From the NCBI GenBank assembly GCA_018110925.1, contig JAGAZJ010000032.1:39234-103233 (forward strand): a stretch of DNA of 64,000 nucleotides, read 5' to 3'. Made by a program: the position numbers and the translations under genes. The stretch comes from Oscillospiraceae bacterium (lineage in GTDB: Bacteria; Bacillota; Clostridia; Oscillospirales; Ruminococcaceae). Shown here in pieces: positions 36,601 to 44,362 of the stretch. Position 1 is the stretch's first letter; each line of letters opens with the position of its first letter. The notes beneath the pieces are model-generated. The model had not been told where the DNA came from. It did no database searches and saw nothing but the letters and a program-made list of their open reading frames with translations.

Positions 36601-37125
36601 GAAGCCGTCAAAGAAATGCATAAAGGGCACTCTGCCCTTTATAGCGGCAAGATGTGCCACACCCGCAAGGTCCATGACCTCCTGCACACTTGATGTGGAT
36701 ATCATTCCCCAGCCTGTCTGACGGCAGGCATATATATCGGAATGGTCGCCGAATATCGACAGTGCATGAGTGCCCACCGTTCTTGCGGCAACGTGCAGCA
36801 CCACAGGGTGACGTTCGCCCGATATGCGGTACATAGTCGGTATCATCAGCATAAGTCCCTGTGAGGAGGTGTAGCTCGTTGAGAGCGCACCTGTCTCGAC
36901 CGCTCCGTGAACAGCGGCGATCGCACCCGATTCCGCCTGCATCTCAACAAGCTGTACAGGCTGACCGAATATATTCTTCTTTCCGTTTGCCGACCAGACA
37001 TCCGTCTTTCCCGCCATAGGCGATGACGGTGTTATGGGATATATAGCCGCCACCTCTGTAAAGGCATAGGCAACATAAGCCGCGGCCTCGTTGCCGTCCA
37101 TGGTAACATATTTTTTATCGGACAT
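33631..37125 (-). CDS. nifJ: Pyruvate:ferredoxin (flavodoxin) oxidoreductase
   Basis: A 1164-residue single-chain PFOR that converts pyruvate and CoA to acetyl-CoA and CO2 and reduces ferredoxin, the central step of anaerobic fermentation. The pyruvate-binding domain I starts MSDKKYVTMDGNEAAAYVAY and has AIYPITPSSPMAG. Two 4Fe-4S clusters are coordinated by CLQCNKCSYVCP and CTGCGSCVNVCP, the proximal cluster by CAGCGETPYAKLL, and the thiamine diphosphate site has MFGGDGWAYDIGFGGLDH. Full length. Upstream lie a zinc-ribbon membrane protein and an amidohydrolase in the same direction. With AckA it gives acetate and ATP. Confidence 0.97.
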   Translation of the reverse strand: MSDKKYVTMDGNEAAAYVAYAFTEVAAIYPITPSSPMAGKTDVWSANGKKNIFGQPVQLVEMQAESGAIAAVHGAVETGALSTSYTSSQGLMLMIPTMYRISGERHPVVLHVAARTVGTHALSIFGDHSDIYACRQTGWGMISTSSVQEVMDLAGVAHLAAIKGRVPFMHFFDGFRTSHEITKVEQMSYDDLASMVDYEALDRFRAHALNPEHPMVRATVQNSDIYFQVREANNTDYAVLPDIVEEYMQKISAVTGREYHVFNYYGAADAERVIVAMGSVSTCIEEVVDYLNAKGEKVGFVQVHLFRPFDIKRFIGAIPDTCKSVAVLDRTKEMGSAGEPLYQDVRTALFGRDITVVGGRYGLSSKDTTPAQIAAVYENLKAAEPKNSFTIGINDDVTHLSLPEGAPLYFNEGGVVSCKFWGLGGDGTVGANHDTVDIINSHTTKFAQAYFEYDAKKSFGVTKSHLRFGDLPIRSSYFVKQADFLACHNPTYIKAYEIAEEVKPGGTLLINCPWDMEGLEKNLPAREKRYIARNGIKLYVIDAIKIAEGLGLGRHTNMVLQSAFFHLMPVIPVEEAVGYMKAACTKRFFAKGEEVVNKNLAAIDAGSEGLVRIDVPASWSDAQDAPAPKRDVPRVVTDILDPINAQKGDDLPVSMFKGYEDGVMDMGLTAYEKRGIATAVPVWDPTKCLQCNKCSYVCPHAVIRPYLLNEGEKAAAPADMAVVPAKGKQAEGMYYSLMVSREDCTGCGSCVNVCPAKEKAITMKPYDDTPDNIGAWNYALSLSDKDDLFDAYTVKGSQFRQPLLEFSAACAGCGETPYAKLLTQLYGDRVYWANATGCSQAWGSAMPGIPYTVNKCGHGVAWTNSLFENNAEFSLGMVLSVRQQREAQKMRVTALREICTDEGVNTAIDKWLETYDDFERSKPASQALVRALSAMGGKEAETILRYKDQLAKKTFWMFGGDGWAYDIGFGGLDHVVASGENVNVLVVDTEIYSNTGGQSSKATQLGAVAQFAASGKKRPKKDLGAMLMTYGNVYVASVAMGADNAQLIKAIREAESFDGPSIIIAYAPCQSHGLRCGMAKVQDEMKRAVESGYWSLYRYDPRNRAEGKEPFMLDSKEPTMPYEEFLDGEVRFSSLRRTFPDNAASLFAEGARLAKEHFEELKNR

Positions 37126-37159
37126 ATTGATCATCCTTTTTGATTTCATTCTTTTGGTC

Positions 37160-37816
37160 TCAGGTTTTGTTCAGGTTCTTTCTGTTTGTGTAATCAATGA
37201 ATTCCGGAGCATCAAACCCGAAGCCTGTATCTATTTCATCAAGTGCTTCTATCTTTTTTCTGTTTGAATGAGTTCGTATCTTTGCGGATATTTTAATGTA
37301 TATCATCAGCAGGACAGGAAAAAACAATACGATGTCATACAACGCTCCTCCGCTTATCCCCCGCTTGTCCATAAGCAGGCAGAGGGGTTCGGAAACGATC
37401 AGAAACAAAGCAAGCATCAGCAGTAAGCACACTGACAGCGGCGGATCAAAAGGCTCATCGGGTATATCGCCCCATGGCTGTACAGCACCGCAGTCGGGAC
37501 ATTTTATCTTATAACAGTGATCTGCCAGACGGCTGTACTTATGATTTTCGTTTATATCGGTCCTCAGCTTGTAAAGATCGTCCAAAACGGTATCCAAAGC
37601 CCTGAACGGCTTTCCGCTGCCGCCGTCACCGAATACCGCCGAGCCGCGGAGTTCTTCAACGCTCCTGACCGTACACTGTACGGCACCGTGATACTGCTCC
37701 TGTCTGAAGCAGTGCGAGCATCTATATAGGATAGTGAACTCCTCTTTTTCAACATATGTCTTTTCCCCGAAAGAATAAGACAACAGCCGTTTTATCAGCT
37801 CAGCAACTATGAACAT
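37160..37816 (-). CDS. Zinc-ribbon membrane protein
   Basis: A 218-residue protein. Two CxxC pairs (CSHC at about 33 and CPDC at about 105) suggest a zinc ribbon in the first half; the second half has two membrane helices (about 124-146 and 156-176) and ends in a basic then acidic tail (GFGFDAPEFIDYTNRKN). The start MFIVAELIKRLLSYSFGEKT has GGGGAG upstream. It lies 34 bases before PFOR with no terminator seen between them, so co-transcription is plausible. Family not recognised. Confidence 0.6.
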   Translation of the reverse strand: MFIVAELIKRLLSYSFGEKTYVEKEEFTILYRCSHCFRQEQYHGAVQCTVRSVEELRGSAVFGDGGSGKPFRALDTVLDDLYKLRTDINENHKYSRLADHCYKIKCPDCGAVQPWGDIPDEPFDPPLSVCLLLMLALFLIVSEPLCLLMDKRGISGGALYDIVLFFPVLLMIYIKISAKIRTHSNRKKIEALDEIDTGFGFDAPEFIDYTNRKNLNKT

Positions 37817-37832
37817 TCGTCGTCTCCCCGAA

Positions 37833-38639
37833 TTACAGGCTGATATCAAACAGCTTTGCACAGGTGCGCCAGCCTATATCCTCATATTCTTTCTCGGTGA
37901 GATCAAGTGATGCAAGGAAATCAAGTTCATCCCTCTGCGGCCACATGGGATAGTCCGTGCCGTACATCACTCTCTCCGAGCCGTATGCCCTGATGATCTC
38001 CCTTGCGAAATCCTTTTTCATCAGATAAAAGCTCGATGATGTATCCACCATGATATTCGGAAAATCGGGAAGAAGTCTCAGCGCATCCTCCCATACGCTC
38101 CAGCCGCCGAAGTGAGGGCCTATGAATTTGAGCTTCGGGAATGCCTTCAGCACATTCACGGTGCGGTTGGGATTTGAGCGGTCATAACGGTAGTCGCCCG
38201 TGTGTACATATATGGGCAGTCCCTTGTCCTCACACATCTCATAGAGCTTCATGGCACGGGGCTCGTCTATCACAAAGTCCTGTACATCGGGGTGCATCTT
38301 GACGCCCCTGAGCCCCAGCTCCATAAGATGGGCAAGGTCTGCCTCCATATCCTCCGAGTCAAGGTGCATAGCGCCGAGGGGCGTGAACCTGCCCGATGAT
38401 CTTGCAGCACAATCCGCAAGATACTCGTTTATGCTCTTTACCTGAGTCGGCTTTGTCGCCACGGAAAAAATAATGAAATGGTCTATCCCGGCTCTGCCCC
38501 CGGAATGTAGCAGTGTTGACATCGTGCCGTCATAGTGCTCGCCCGGCAGTCCGTCGTAGAAAGTATCTATGCCGCTGACCGCCCTGCTGGCGATGGCATC
38601 GGGATAGATGTGGCAATGTGCGTCTACTATGTGTTTCAT
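37833..38639 (-). CDS. Amidohydrolase-family protein
   Basis: A 268-residue TIM-barrel protein of the amidohydrolase-2 group (relatives of aminocarboxymuconate-semialdehyde decarboxylase). It starts MKHIVDAHCHIYPDAIASRA, with the metal-binding HxH; other metal ligands are in PIYVHTGDYRYDRS (His), GPHFGGW (His) and YGTDYPMWPQRDEL (Asp). Probable substrate is a small organic acid, but it is not known. CAGGAG precedes the start. First gene before the zinc-ribbon protein and PFOR. Confidence 0.75.
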   Translation of the reverse strand: MKHIVDAHCHIYPDAIASRAVSGIDTFYDGLPGEHYDGTMSTLLHSGGRAGIDHFIIFSVATKPTQVKSINEYLADCAARSSGRFTPLGAMHLDSEDMEADLAHLMELGLRGVKMHPDVQDFVIDEPRAMKLYEMCEDKGLPIYVHTGDYRYDRSNPNRTVNVLKAFPKLKFIGPHFGGWSVWEDALRLLPDFPNIMVDTSSSFYLMKKDFAREIIRAYGSERVMYGTDYPMWPQRDELDFLASLDLTEKEYEDIGWRTCAKLFDISL

Positions 38640-38706
38640 TACAGTCACTCCTGTGATAAGGTGCAAATGATTACCGTCTGCCTGTATATAGGTCAGATCC
38701 TATATC

Positions 38707-38735
38707 ATCATACATCAATTATGTGAACAATTCAA
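38707..38735 (-). promoter_or_regulatory. Promoter of the amidohydrolase-PFOR unit
   Basis: On the minus strand TTGAAT, 17 bases, TATGAT, about 68 bases before the amidohydrolase start. Confidence 0.7.
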
Positions 38736-38800
38736 CCTGCGCCGCAAGCCAAATTTATACAACAGTCCGTATAAATATCATAAAATATACTATAAGCATA

Positions 38801-39769
38801 TTATCTGCGCTTTTTCTCTGTCATGATCCATATGACCACCGGAGCGCCTATGACAGCCGTCACAGTGTTAAGGCTCAGCTCCGTGGGTGCAAATGCAAGC
38901 CTTGCGATTATGTCGCAGAAAAGGCAGAATATCCCTCCGCCGAGGAACACCGCAGGCATCACCACGGCAGGCTTTGACGTGCCGAGAGCCCGCTTTGCGA
39001 TGTGGGGCACTGCGATGCCGACAAAGGATACAGGTCCCGCAAACGCCGTGACACAGGCTGACAGAAAGCCCGACAAAAGCAGGAGTATCACCCGGAACCG
39101 CTTTATATCAAGCCCCACGCTCCTTGCGTGATCCTCTCCGAGCTCATATGCGCCAAGCGGCTTTGACAGCAGGAATGTGCCTGCCGATGCGATAAGCACC
39201 GCAGGTGCGGCGGTCCTGACCGAGAACATATTTATCCCCGCAAAACTGCCCTGTGACCATGAGTGCAGATTGACTATGCCGCTCTCATCGGCAAAGGTTA
39301 TCATCAGCTCCGTGAGCGCCGAGCAGACATAGCCTGCCATGACACCGCATATTATAAGGGAACTGCGGTTCTCTGTGCGGCGTGACATCAGGAGCACGAA
39401 CAGAAGCACCGCCACCGAACCGACAAACGCCGCCGTCACCGACACAGCCGCTCCCAAAAGCCCTCTGGCATTGATGATGAATATGGTGACAGCCGCCACG
39501 GCCAGCTTTGCCCCCGAGGATATGCCCAGCACAAACGGCCCTGCTATCGGGTTTGCAAAAAAGCTTTGCATTAGCATACCCGACAGTGAAAGCGCACCGC
39601 CGAGCATTATCGCCGCAAGCACACGGGGCAGACGTATCATGTTGATGATATGTCTTTCGGGCACACCCGAATATATCACTCCGGCAGGGCGCAGAAACAG
39701 TCCTGCGTACACACAGGCGGCAAACAGTATCAGCAAAGCCGAATATACGGCAGCATATCTTTTTTTCAT
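38801..39769 (-). CDS. FecCD-family iron/cobalamin ABC transporter permease
   Basis: A 322-residue permease with about ten membrane helices, the BtuC/FecCD fold for siderophore, haem or cobalamin import. The conserved SGMLMQSFFANPIAGPFVLG and ISSGAKLAV lie near 65-90, and the ATPase-contact loop with GEDHARSVGLDIKRFR is near 215. GGGTGG precedes the ATG. No ATP-binding protein is encoded next to it. Last gene of the uptake cluster, after the RpiB-like gene. Confidence 0.9.
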   Translation of the reverse strand: MKKRYAAVYSALLILFAACVYAGLFLRPAGVIYSGVPERHIINMIRLPRVLAAIMLGGALSLSGMLMQSFFANPIAGPFVLGISSGAKLAVAAVTIFIINARGLLGAAVSVTAAFVGSVAVLLFVLLMSRRTENRSSLIICGVMAGYVCSALTELMITFADESGIVNLHSWSQGSFAGINMFSVRTAAPAVLIASAGTFLLSKPLGAYELGEDHARSVGLDIKRFRVILLLLSGFLSACVTAFAGPVSFVGIAVPHIAKRALGTSKPAVVMPAVFLGGGIFCLFCDIIARLAFAPTELSLNTVTAVIGAPVVIWIMTEKKRR

Positions 39770-39784
39770 ACGCACCACCCCGGA

Positions 39785-40423
39785 TCAGTTTACAGCGTCG
39801 TATATCCCGATGACATCCCTGTTCTTTGCGTTCTCAAATATGTCTTTGCGTACCGACTCCCATCGCAAGGCGCTTTTCAGAAGGTCAATATCATATCTTG
39901 CGAAGGCTTCGCACACGGGGAGCTTCCCGTCGGCGTTCAGCCTTTTGAGATGCTCTGTATCCCGCCGCTTTCTGTCAGCATCTTCGGGCGGATAGCCGCA
40001 GCCGAACTCACCCTCGAACAGCTTGTCAAGGGTGCATAGCAGATTTATCTCACCAAGCCACCCGAAGTTCAGACCGAGGGGAACAGACACGGCGTTGCCG
40101 TCATTTATCCTGCCGAAGAGGAACGCATCCTGCGGTGTCGGCACATATCCGCATATGACTGATGGAAGGCTGTTGCAGGCAAGCATCATACCCTGCCCCG
40201 ATGAACAGCCCGTAACTATCATATCTGCCGTTCCGGAGGACAGGAGCAGGCTTATATTCAGCGCCGCATCTATATAGGAATACACCTCACCGCTGTCGGC
40301 GTATATCCCGTAGTTTATTACCGTGTCATCCCTGCCGTTCTTTCTGACAGCATCACAGGTACAGCGGTAGAGAAGTTCATTCTTATCCCTCTGCGATGAT
40401 GCCTGTATCACGCCTATCCTCAC
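39785..40423 (-). CDS. RpiB/LacA/LacB-family isomerase-like protein
   Basis: A 212-residue protein of the ribose-5-phosphate isomerase B/galactose-6-phosphate isomerase family. The N-terminus has an Asp/Gln-containing start (MRIGVIQASSQRDKNELLYR), the key segment VTGCSSGQGMMLACNSLPSV holds the Cys that acts as base in RpiB. The C-terminal 60 residues are longer than usual and not typical. It overlaps the upstream binding-protein gene by four bases, so it is in the uptake operon, where the ATPase would be expected. Its role there is unclear. Confidence 0.8.
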   Translation of the reverse strand: MRIGVIQASSQRDKNELLYRCTCDAVRKNGRDDTVINYGIYADSGEVYSYIDAALNISLLLSSGTADMIVTGCSSGQGMMLACNSLPSVICGYVPTPQDAFLFGRINDGNAVSVPLGLNFGWLGEINLLCTLDKLFEGEFGCGYPPEDADRKRRDTEHLKRLNADGKLPVCEAFARYDIDLLKSALRWESVRKDIFENAKNRDVIGIYDAVN

Positions 40424-41511
40424 GACTTGTCACCTATCCTGTGAAAAAATTCCATTTCGTCCTCTGCCTCACCCGACATTATCAGGTGAAACTCGTTTAT
40501 TATTTCTGCGGCGGATGCCGTGCGCTGGAACATATCCGCCTCGGTACACCACACATCGCCCGACCGCACAGCCTTCATATCAGCCATCACCGGGGAGGCA
40601 TCGAGCAGAGCGGCGATATCCGTCTGACCTGCAATAGTGCTGTTGTATATCAGCACATCAGCATCTGCGGCGGCGGTATAGAAGCTCTCCATACCTATGG
40701 TCATGGTAGAAAGGCTGTTCTCGTCAACATTCAGCATATCTGGAGTGAATATATACCTGCCGCCTGCCAGCTCAATCATTCTTGAAACATAGTCACCCGG
40801 CTTGCGTATGTTCACCCTGCCGTTGGTCAGATAGAAAAATGCGGCGCTTTTCCCCGTTTCGTCAAGTCCAGCCACGCTCTCAAAGAGCTGTCGCTTTTCC
40901 TCAAAAAAGGCATCGGCTTCCGCCTCGTGACCTGTCAGCACACCGTACAGCCGCACCCATTCCAGCCTTCCCAGCGGGTGGGATTCATAACTTGAATGTT
41001 CGGTCATCACGGGTATGCCTATTTCCTCCAGCATCTGCTCTGTCTTTGGGCTGTGATATATCATGGTAGACTCCACGGCAAGGTCACAGTTCTCCGACAG
41101 CAGATACTCAAAGTCCGGAGCGTTGTATTTGCCCACATAGGCTATGTCCTCGCTCTCCACAAGGGTCTTTATCTCGGGGATGGTCCATTTGTCCGCCTCG
41201 GTGGAGGTCATTGACACCGTATCCAGCGCCTCTGCCCCCCTGAACAGATCCATAGCCGATGAAGCGGCAACGTATATGCAGTGGGGTCTGCCTATCACCG
41301 TGCCGTCCGTCTGCGTCACCGCAGAGGGGTCATCCGCCAGGTAATATCTCTCGCCGTCTATGTCGATAACATCATAGTTGTCATAGCGCAGTACACTGAA
41401 ATGCTCCGCATACTCGAGCGCCATCTCCTCATATCCGCCCACCTCTATCTCGGGGGCGGCGGTGCAGGCGGTGAGCGCAAGCGCAAGCAGACAGAGCTTT
41501 ATCCTTTTCAT
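40420..41511 (-). CDS. Iron/cobalamin-type ABC transporter substrate-binding lipoprotein
   Basis: A 363-residue lipoprotein of the FepB/BtuF (helical-backbone metal receptor) fold. Lipobox LTAC at 13-16, Cys16 lipidated. Blocks typical for the family include the helical backbone region, and a YVGKYNAPDFEYLLSENCDL stretch. It would capture a siderophore, haem, corrin or metal complex and pass it to the permease. Its end overlaps the RpiB-like start by four bases. Confidence 0.85.
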   Translation of the reverse strand: MKRIKLCLLALALTACTAAPEIEVGGYEEMALEYAEHFSVLRYDNYDVIDIDGERYYLADDPSAVTQTDGTVIGRPHCIYVAASSAMDLFRGAEALDTVSMTSTEADKWTIPEIKTLVESEDIAYVGKYNAPDFEYLLSENCDLAVESTMIYHSPKTEQMLEEIGIPVMTEHSSYESHPLGRLEWVRLYGVLTGHEAEADAFFEEKRQLFESVAGLDETGKSAAFFYLTNGRVNIRKPGDYVSRMIELAGGRYIFTPDMLNVDENSLSTMTIGMESFYTAAADADVLIYNSTIAGQTDIAALLDASPVMADMKAVRSGDVWCTEADMFQRTASAAEIINEFHLIMSGEAEDEMEFFHRIGDKS

Positions 41512-42470
41512 GCCTCTGTCACCGTTGATGAGTCAAAGAACAGGGTGTACTCTATCTCATACGGCACGCTCATGGCAGTGGTATCCGCACGAACGGGGAG
41601 CGATACGTCAAAGCTGTCCACGGGTATGTCAAAGGCGGAGTTCTCCTCGCCCTCAACAGGCAGATACTTCTCCTCGCCGACTATCATGTAGTCATAGTTC
41701 TTACTGCTCCATACGATATGTGCGGTCACCTTTCCGTCCGAAACAGTGATGCGTGCAGGGGACTCCACGCTCGCCTTGCCCGAGCCGCCCGTGAGCGTCA
41801 CCTCTGCGTTGTACTCACCGTCGGAAAGTCCCATATCCTCGGCGGTCACGGTCTTTATCTCCACTGCGCCGGAGGGCATAGATGACGATATGAACGCTAT
41901 CTGCCTGTCGTACCACTTTTCCTTTTTGTTTGAGAACGCCGCCACGGATATGCCCTTGTCCAGAGCCTCAACGGGTATATCGAAATAGTATCCGCCGTCC
42001 GTCTCTGTGCATACCAATGCGTTTTCTTCATCCGATGCGGCTTCTTCGGCAGTACCCATATACAGCTTGCCGTATGCGGAGCCGTCAAAGAACAGCCTTG
42101 CGGTCATAGTATCTCCGACTTCAAGGGTGCAGTCCGCTATCTTGAACATTGAGGAGCTTGACCTTACCTCGATATGCTCATAGGTGCCCTTGGCTATCTT
42201 GTCGGGATAGACAGGTTCGGCATCCTCCGCAACGACGGTCTCTGCGGCAACAGTCTCCTCTCCCGATGCCACCTTTGCAGGGGCTTCGGTCTCTTCAGCT
42301 GTGGTCGTCTCTTCGGCTGATGTATCGGTCTCCGATGTTTCCGCTGTCTCGGACGCCGTATCGGAGGATACCGCCGACACTTCGGTCGTCACAGCGGTAT
42401 CCGGGATCTGAGCCTGTGCGCAGGCACAGAGCAGTATGGGCAGTATGTATATTATAGTTTTTGTCTTCAT
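41508..42470 (-). CDS. Secreted lipoprotein with tandem beta-sandwich domains
   Basis: A 320-residue lipoprotein: signal peptide and lipobox LCAC (14-17), a Thr/Glu/Ala-rich linker to residue 85, and then two similar beta-sandwich domains (about 100-200 and 215-320). The second has SPARITVSDGKVTAHIVWSS, NYDYMIVGEEKYLP and EIEYTLFFDSS, a pattern common in gut Firmicutes proteins next to iron/haem-type ABC genes and similar to NEAT or haem-transport-associated domains. It is first in the uptake operon and overlaps the binding-protein start by four bases. Haem or siderophore binding is inferred only. Confidence 0.65.
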   Translation of the reverse strand: MKTKTIIYILPILLCACAQAQIPDTAVTTEVSAVSSDTASETAETSETDTSAEETTTAEETEAPAKVASGEETVAAETVVAEDAEPVYPDKIAKGTYEHIEVRSSSSMFKIADCTLEVGDTMTARLFFDGSAYGKLYMGTAEEAASDEENALVCTETDGGYYFDIPVEALDKGISVAAFSNKKEKWYDRQIAFISSSMPSGAVEIKTVTAEDMGLSDGEYNAEVTLTGGSGKASVESPARITVSDGKVTAHIVWSSKNYDYMIVGEEKYLPVEGEENSAFDIPVDSFDVSLPVRADTTAMSVPYEIEYTLFFDSSTVTEA

Positions 42471-42505
42471 TGTTATCGTGTCTCTTTCCTTGTAATAAAT
42501 AAGAT

Positions 42506-42540
42506 AAAAACGCCGTTTCCGCATCGGAAACGGCGTTTTT
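42506..42540. terminator. Very stable bidirectional terminator
   Basis: A 15-bp perfect stem AAAAACGCCGTTTCC / GGAAACGGCGTTTTT with a 5-base loop. It lies between the stop of the small DUF4870-like gene and the uptake operon start, only 36 bases before that start codon, leaving little room for a separate promoter. Confidence 0.9.
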
Positions 42541-42541
42541 A

Positions 42542-42877
42542 TCACTTGAGAAGTTCCTTTTCACCTACAAAGGGGATAGGCTTTCTTACACCGTTGTTCG
42601 CATTGACCGCATTCATTATCGAGAAAACGGTCGTTGCAATGATGATGACGATGCTCGCTATCTGTCCGAGAAGAGGGATAACGTTCACTGCACCGCCAAT
42701 GGCCCAGCAGATAAGCAGCCATAAGCCCTGGTTAGCATAGAAACGGCAGTATTCCGATTCCTTGTTGGAAACATAGGGGATAAAGAACAAGATCGGGAGA
42801 AATATCTGGAGAATAGCTCCGAGCATTACTGTTGACTTGTTCTGCTGCACATCAGCGGAATCAAACTGTTCGATCAT
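42542..42877 (-). CDS. Small DUF4870-like membrane protein
   Basis: A 111-residue membrane protein with three helices (about 20-38, 53-65 and 72-92). The segment CRFYANQGLWLLICWAIGGA, with the phrase FYANQGL, is typical of the DUF4870/TspO-like small proteins found in many bacteria. N-terminal 18 residues are polar. Function unknown. Separated from serA by a short hairpin (42930-42945). Confidence 0.7.
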   Translation of the reverse strand: MIEQFDSADVQQNKSTVMLGAILQIFLPILFFIPYVSNKESEYCRFYANQGLWLLICWAIGGAVNVIPLLGQIASIVIIIATTVFSIMNAVNANNGVRKPIPFVGEKELLK

Positions 42878-42929
42878 TGGGGATTACCTCCTGTTTATTA
42901 TTCGGAACACACCGTAATGCGCCCCGCCA

Positions 42930-42945
42930 AAGCCCCGCAGGGCTT
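42930..42945 (-). terminator. Weak hairpin after serA
   Basis: AAGCCC, 4-base loop, GGGCTT, directly past the serA stop, without a T tract. Possibly the end of the serine operon or a stability element. Confidence 0.4.
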
Positions 42946-42946
42946 G

Positions 42947-44107
42947 TCAGCCTATAACTCTTACTCTTATGACATTCTCAACAGCGCCGAGCTTGTCTGC
43001 AATGTCAGAGTGTATGTCGCCGCAGGCGTCAATGAGAGTGCACGCATATTCCTTCTTGGAAGCGTTCACCATATTCTCAATGTTGATGCCTGCCGAGCCG
43101 AGAACGTCCGTCACCTTGGATATAACAGAGGGAACGTTCTTGTGGAGAACTACTATCTTGGTGCCCGATGCCTGCATGGAAGCATTGGGGAAGTTCACGG
43201 AGTTTCTGATATTGCCGTTCTCAATGTAGTCGATAAGCTCCTTTGCCGCCATAACAGCGCAGTTGTCCTCCGCTTCGGGAGTGGATGCGCCCAGGTGGGG
43301 GAGAGCTATGACGTTCTTCACGCCGAGTATCTCCTCGGAGGGGAAGTCGCATACATATGCGGCGATCTTTCCACTCTCGAGTGCGGGAAGAAGTGCGGCT
43401 GTATCAACGAGCTCGCCTCTTGCGAGGTTTATGAGCCTTGCACCGTCCTTCATTATGCTTATTACATCAGCATTCACAGTGCCCTTGGTCTGGGGATTGT
43501 AGGGAACGTGGATAGTTACATAGTCCGATACGGAATATACATCCTTGGGGTCGGAAACGGTCTTTACCCTGGGATCGAGGTGAAGTGCGGCATTGACCGA
43601 GAGGAACTGGTCAAATCCCACAACGTTCATTCCGAGTGCAACTGCGGCATTTGCCACAAGACCGCCGATAGCGCCGAGACCGATGATGCCGAGGGTCTTG
43701 CCTGCTATCTCGGGACCTACGAACTGGGACTTGCCCTTTTCCACCATAGCGCCGACCTCATCGCCGTTGCCCTTGAGGGACTGTGCCCAAACCATAGCAT
43801 CGGGAACACGTCTGGAGGATATGAGCAGTGCAGTGAGCACCAGTTCCTTAACGGCGTTTGCATTTGCACCGGGGGTGTTGAATACAACTATGCCCTGCTC
43901 TGCGCACTTGTCAACGGGTATGTTGTTGACGCCTGCGCCGGCTCTGCCGATGGCAAGGAGCTTCTTGCCGAACTCCATATCGTGCATCTTTGCGCTTCTT
44001 ACAAGTATGGCATCGGGGTCTGCCGCACTGTCGGATACATTGTACTTTGAGTCAAAGTTATCCGTGCCGCAGGCGGCTATCTTATTGAGTGTAAGTATAT
44101 CGTACAT
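42947..44107 (-). CDS. serA: D-3-phosphoglycerate dehydrogenase
   Basis: A 386-residue enzyme for the first step of serine synthesis, oxidising 3-phosphoglycerate with NAD. The Rossmann motif is GIIGLGAIGGLVANA near 145, with substrate-binding GRAGAGVNNIPVDKC, and the conserved His in IALPHLGASTPEAEDN. The C-terminal 80 residues form an ACT domain, which mediates feedback by serine in some forms. It starts MYDILTLNKIAACG. Part of serC-DUF6440-serA. Confidence 0.96.
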   Translation of the reverse strand: MYDILTLNKIAACGTDNFDSKYNVSDSAADPDAILVRSAKMHDMEFGKKLLAIGRAGAGVNNIPVDKCAEQGIVVFNTPGANANAVKELVLTALLISSRRVPDAMVWAQSLKGNGDEVGAMVEKGKSQFVGPEIAGKTLGIIGLGAIGGLVANAAVALGMNVVGFDQFLSVNAALHLDPRVKTVSDPKDVYSVSDYVTIHVPYNPQTKGTVNADVISIMKDGARLINLARGELVDTAALLPALESGKIAAYVCDFPSEEILGVKNVIALPHLGASTPEAEDNCAVMAAKELIDYIENGNIRNSVNFPNASMQASGTKIVVLHKNVPSVISKVTDVLGSAGINIENMVNASKKEYACTLIDACGDIHSDIADKLGAVENVIRVRVIG

Positions 44108-44152
44108 TGTGATCATTCCAATCTGTGTTTTAATATGATCCGCTCAATGCGG

Positions 44153-44362
44153 TCATTTCTGTTCGCCGAACCATTCGCTGTTCTCTGCATACCCCTCGGT
44201 TATGGGCTTGCCGCTGCCGTCAAGCAGAGGGGTCACGCATATGTTATCCGCACTCTGTATGAACAGATAATTCACACCTGTCATCGTGTCCACCAGAACA
44301 TTGCTCCTGGTGAATGATGCGGTATTTTCCGAATGTGTGACGATAAACCGCTTGTGCATCAT
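44153..44362 (-). CDS. DUF6440-family small protein
   Basis: A 69-residue protein with the DUF6440 pattern: KRFIVTHSENTASFTRSNVL and VDTMTGVNYLFIQS, then GYAENSEWFGEQK. Its start overlaps the serC stop by four bases (ATGA), and it is followed by serA, so it is translated with the serine operon. Function is unknown. Confidence 0.75.
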   Translation of the reverse strand: MMHKRFIVTHSENTASFTRSNVLVDTMTGVNYLFIQSADNICVTPLLDGSGKPITEGYAENSEWFGEQK

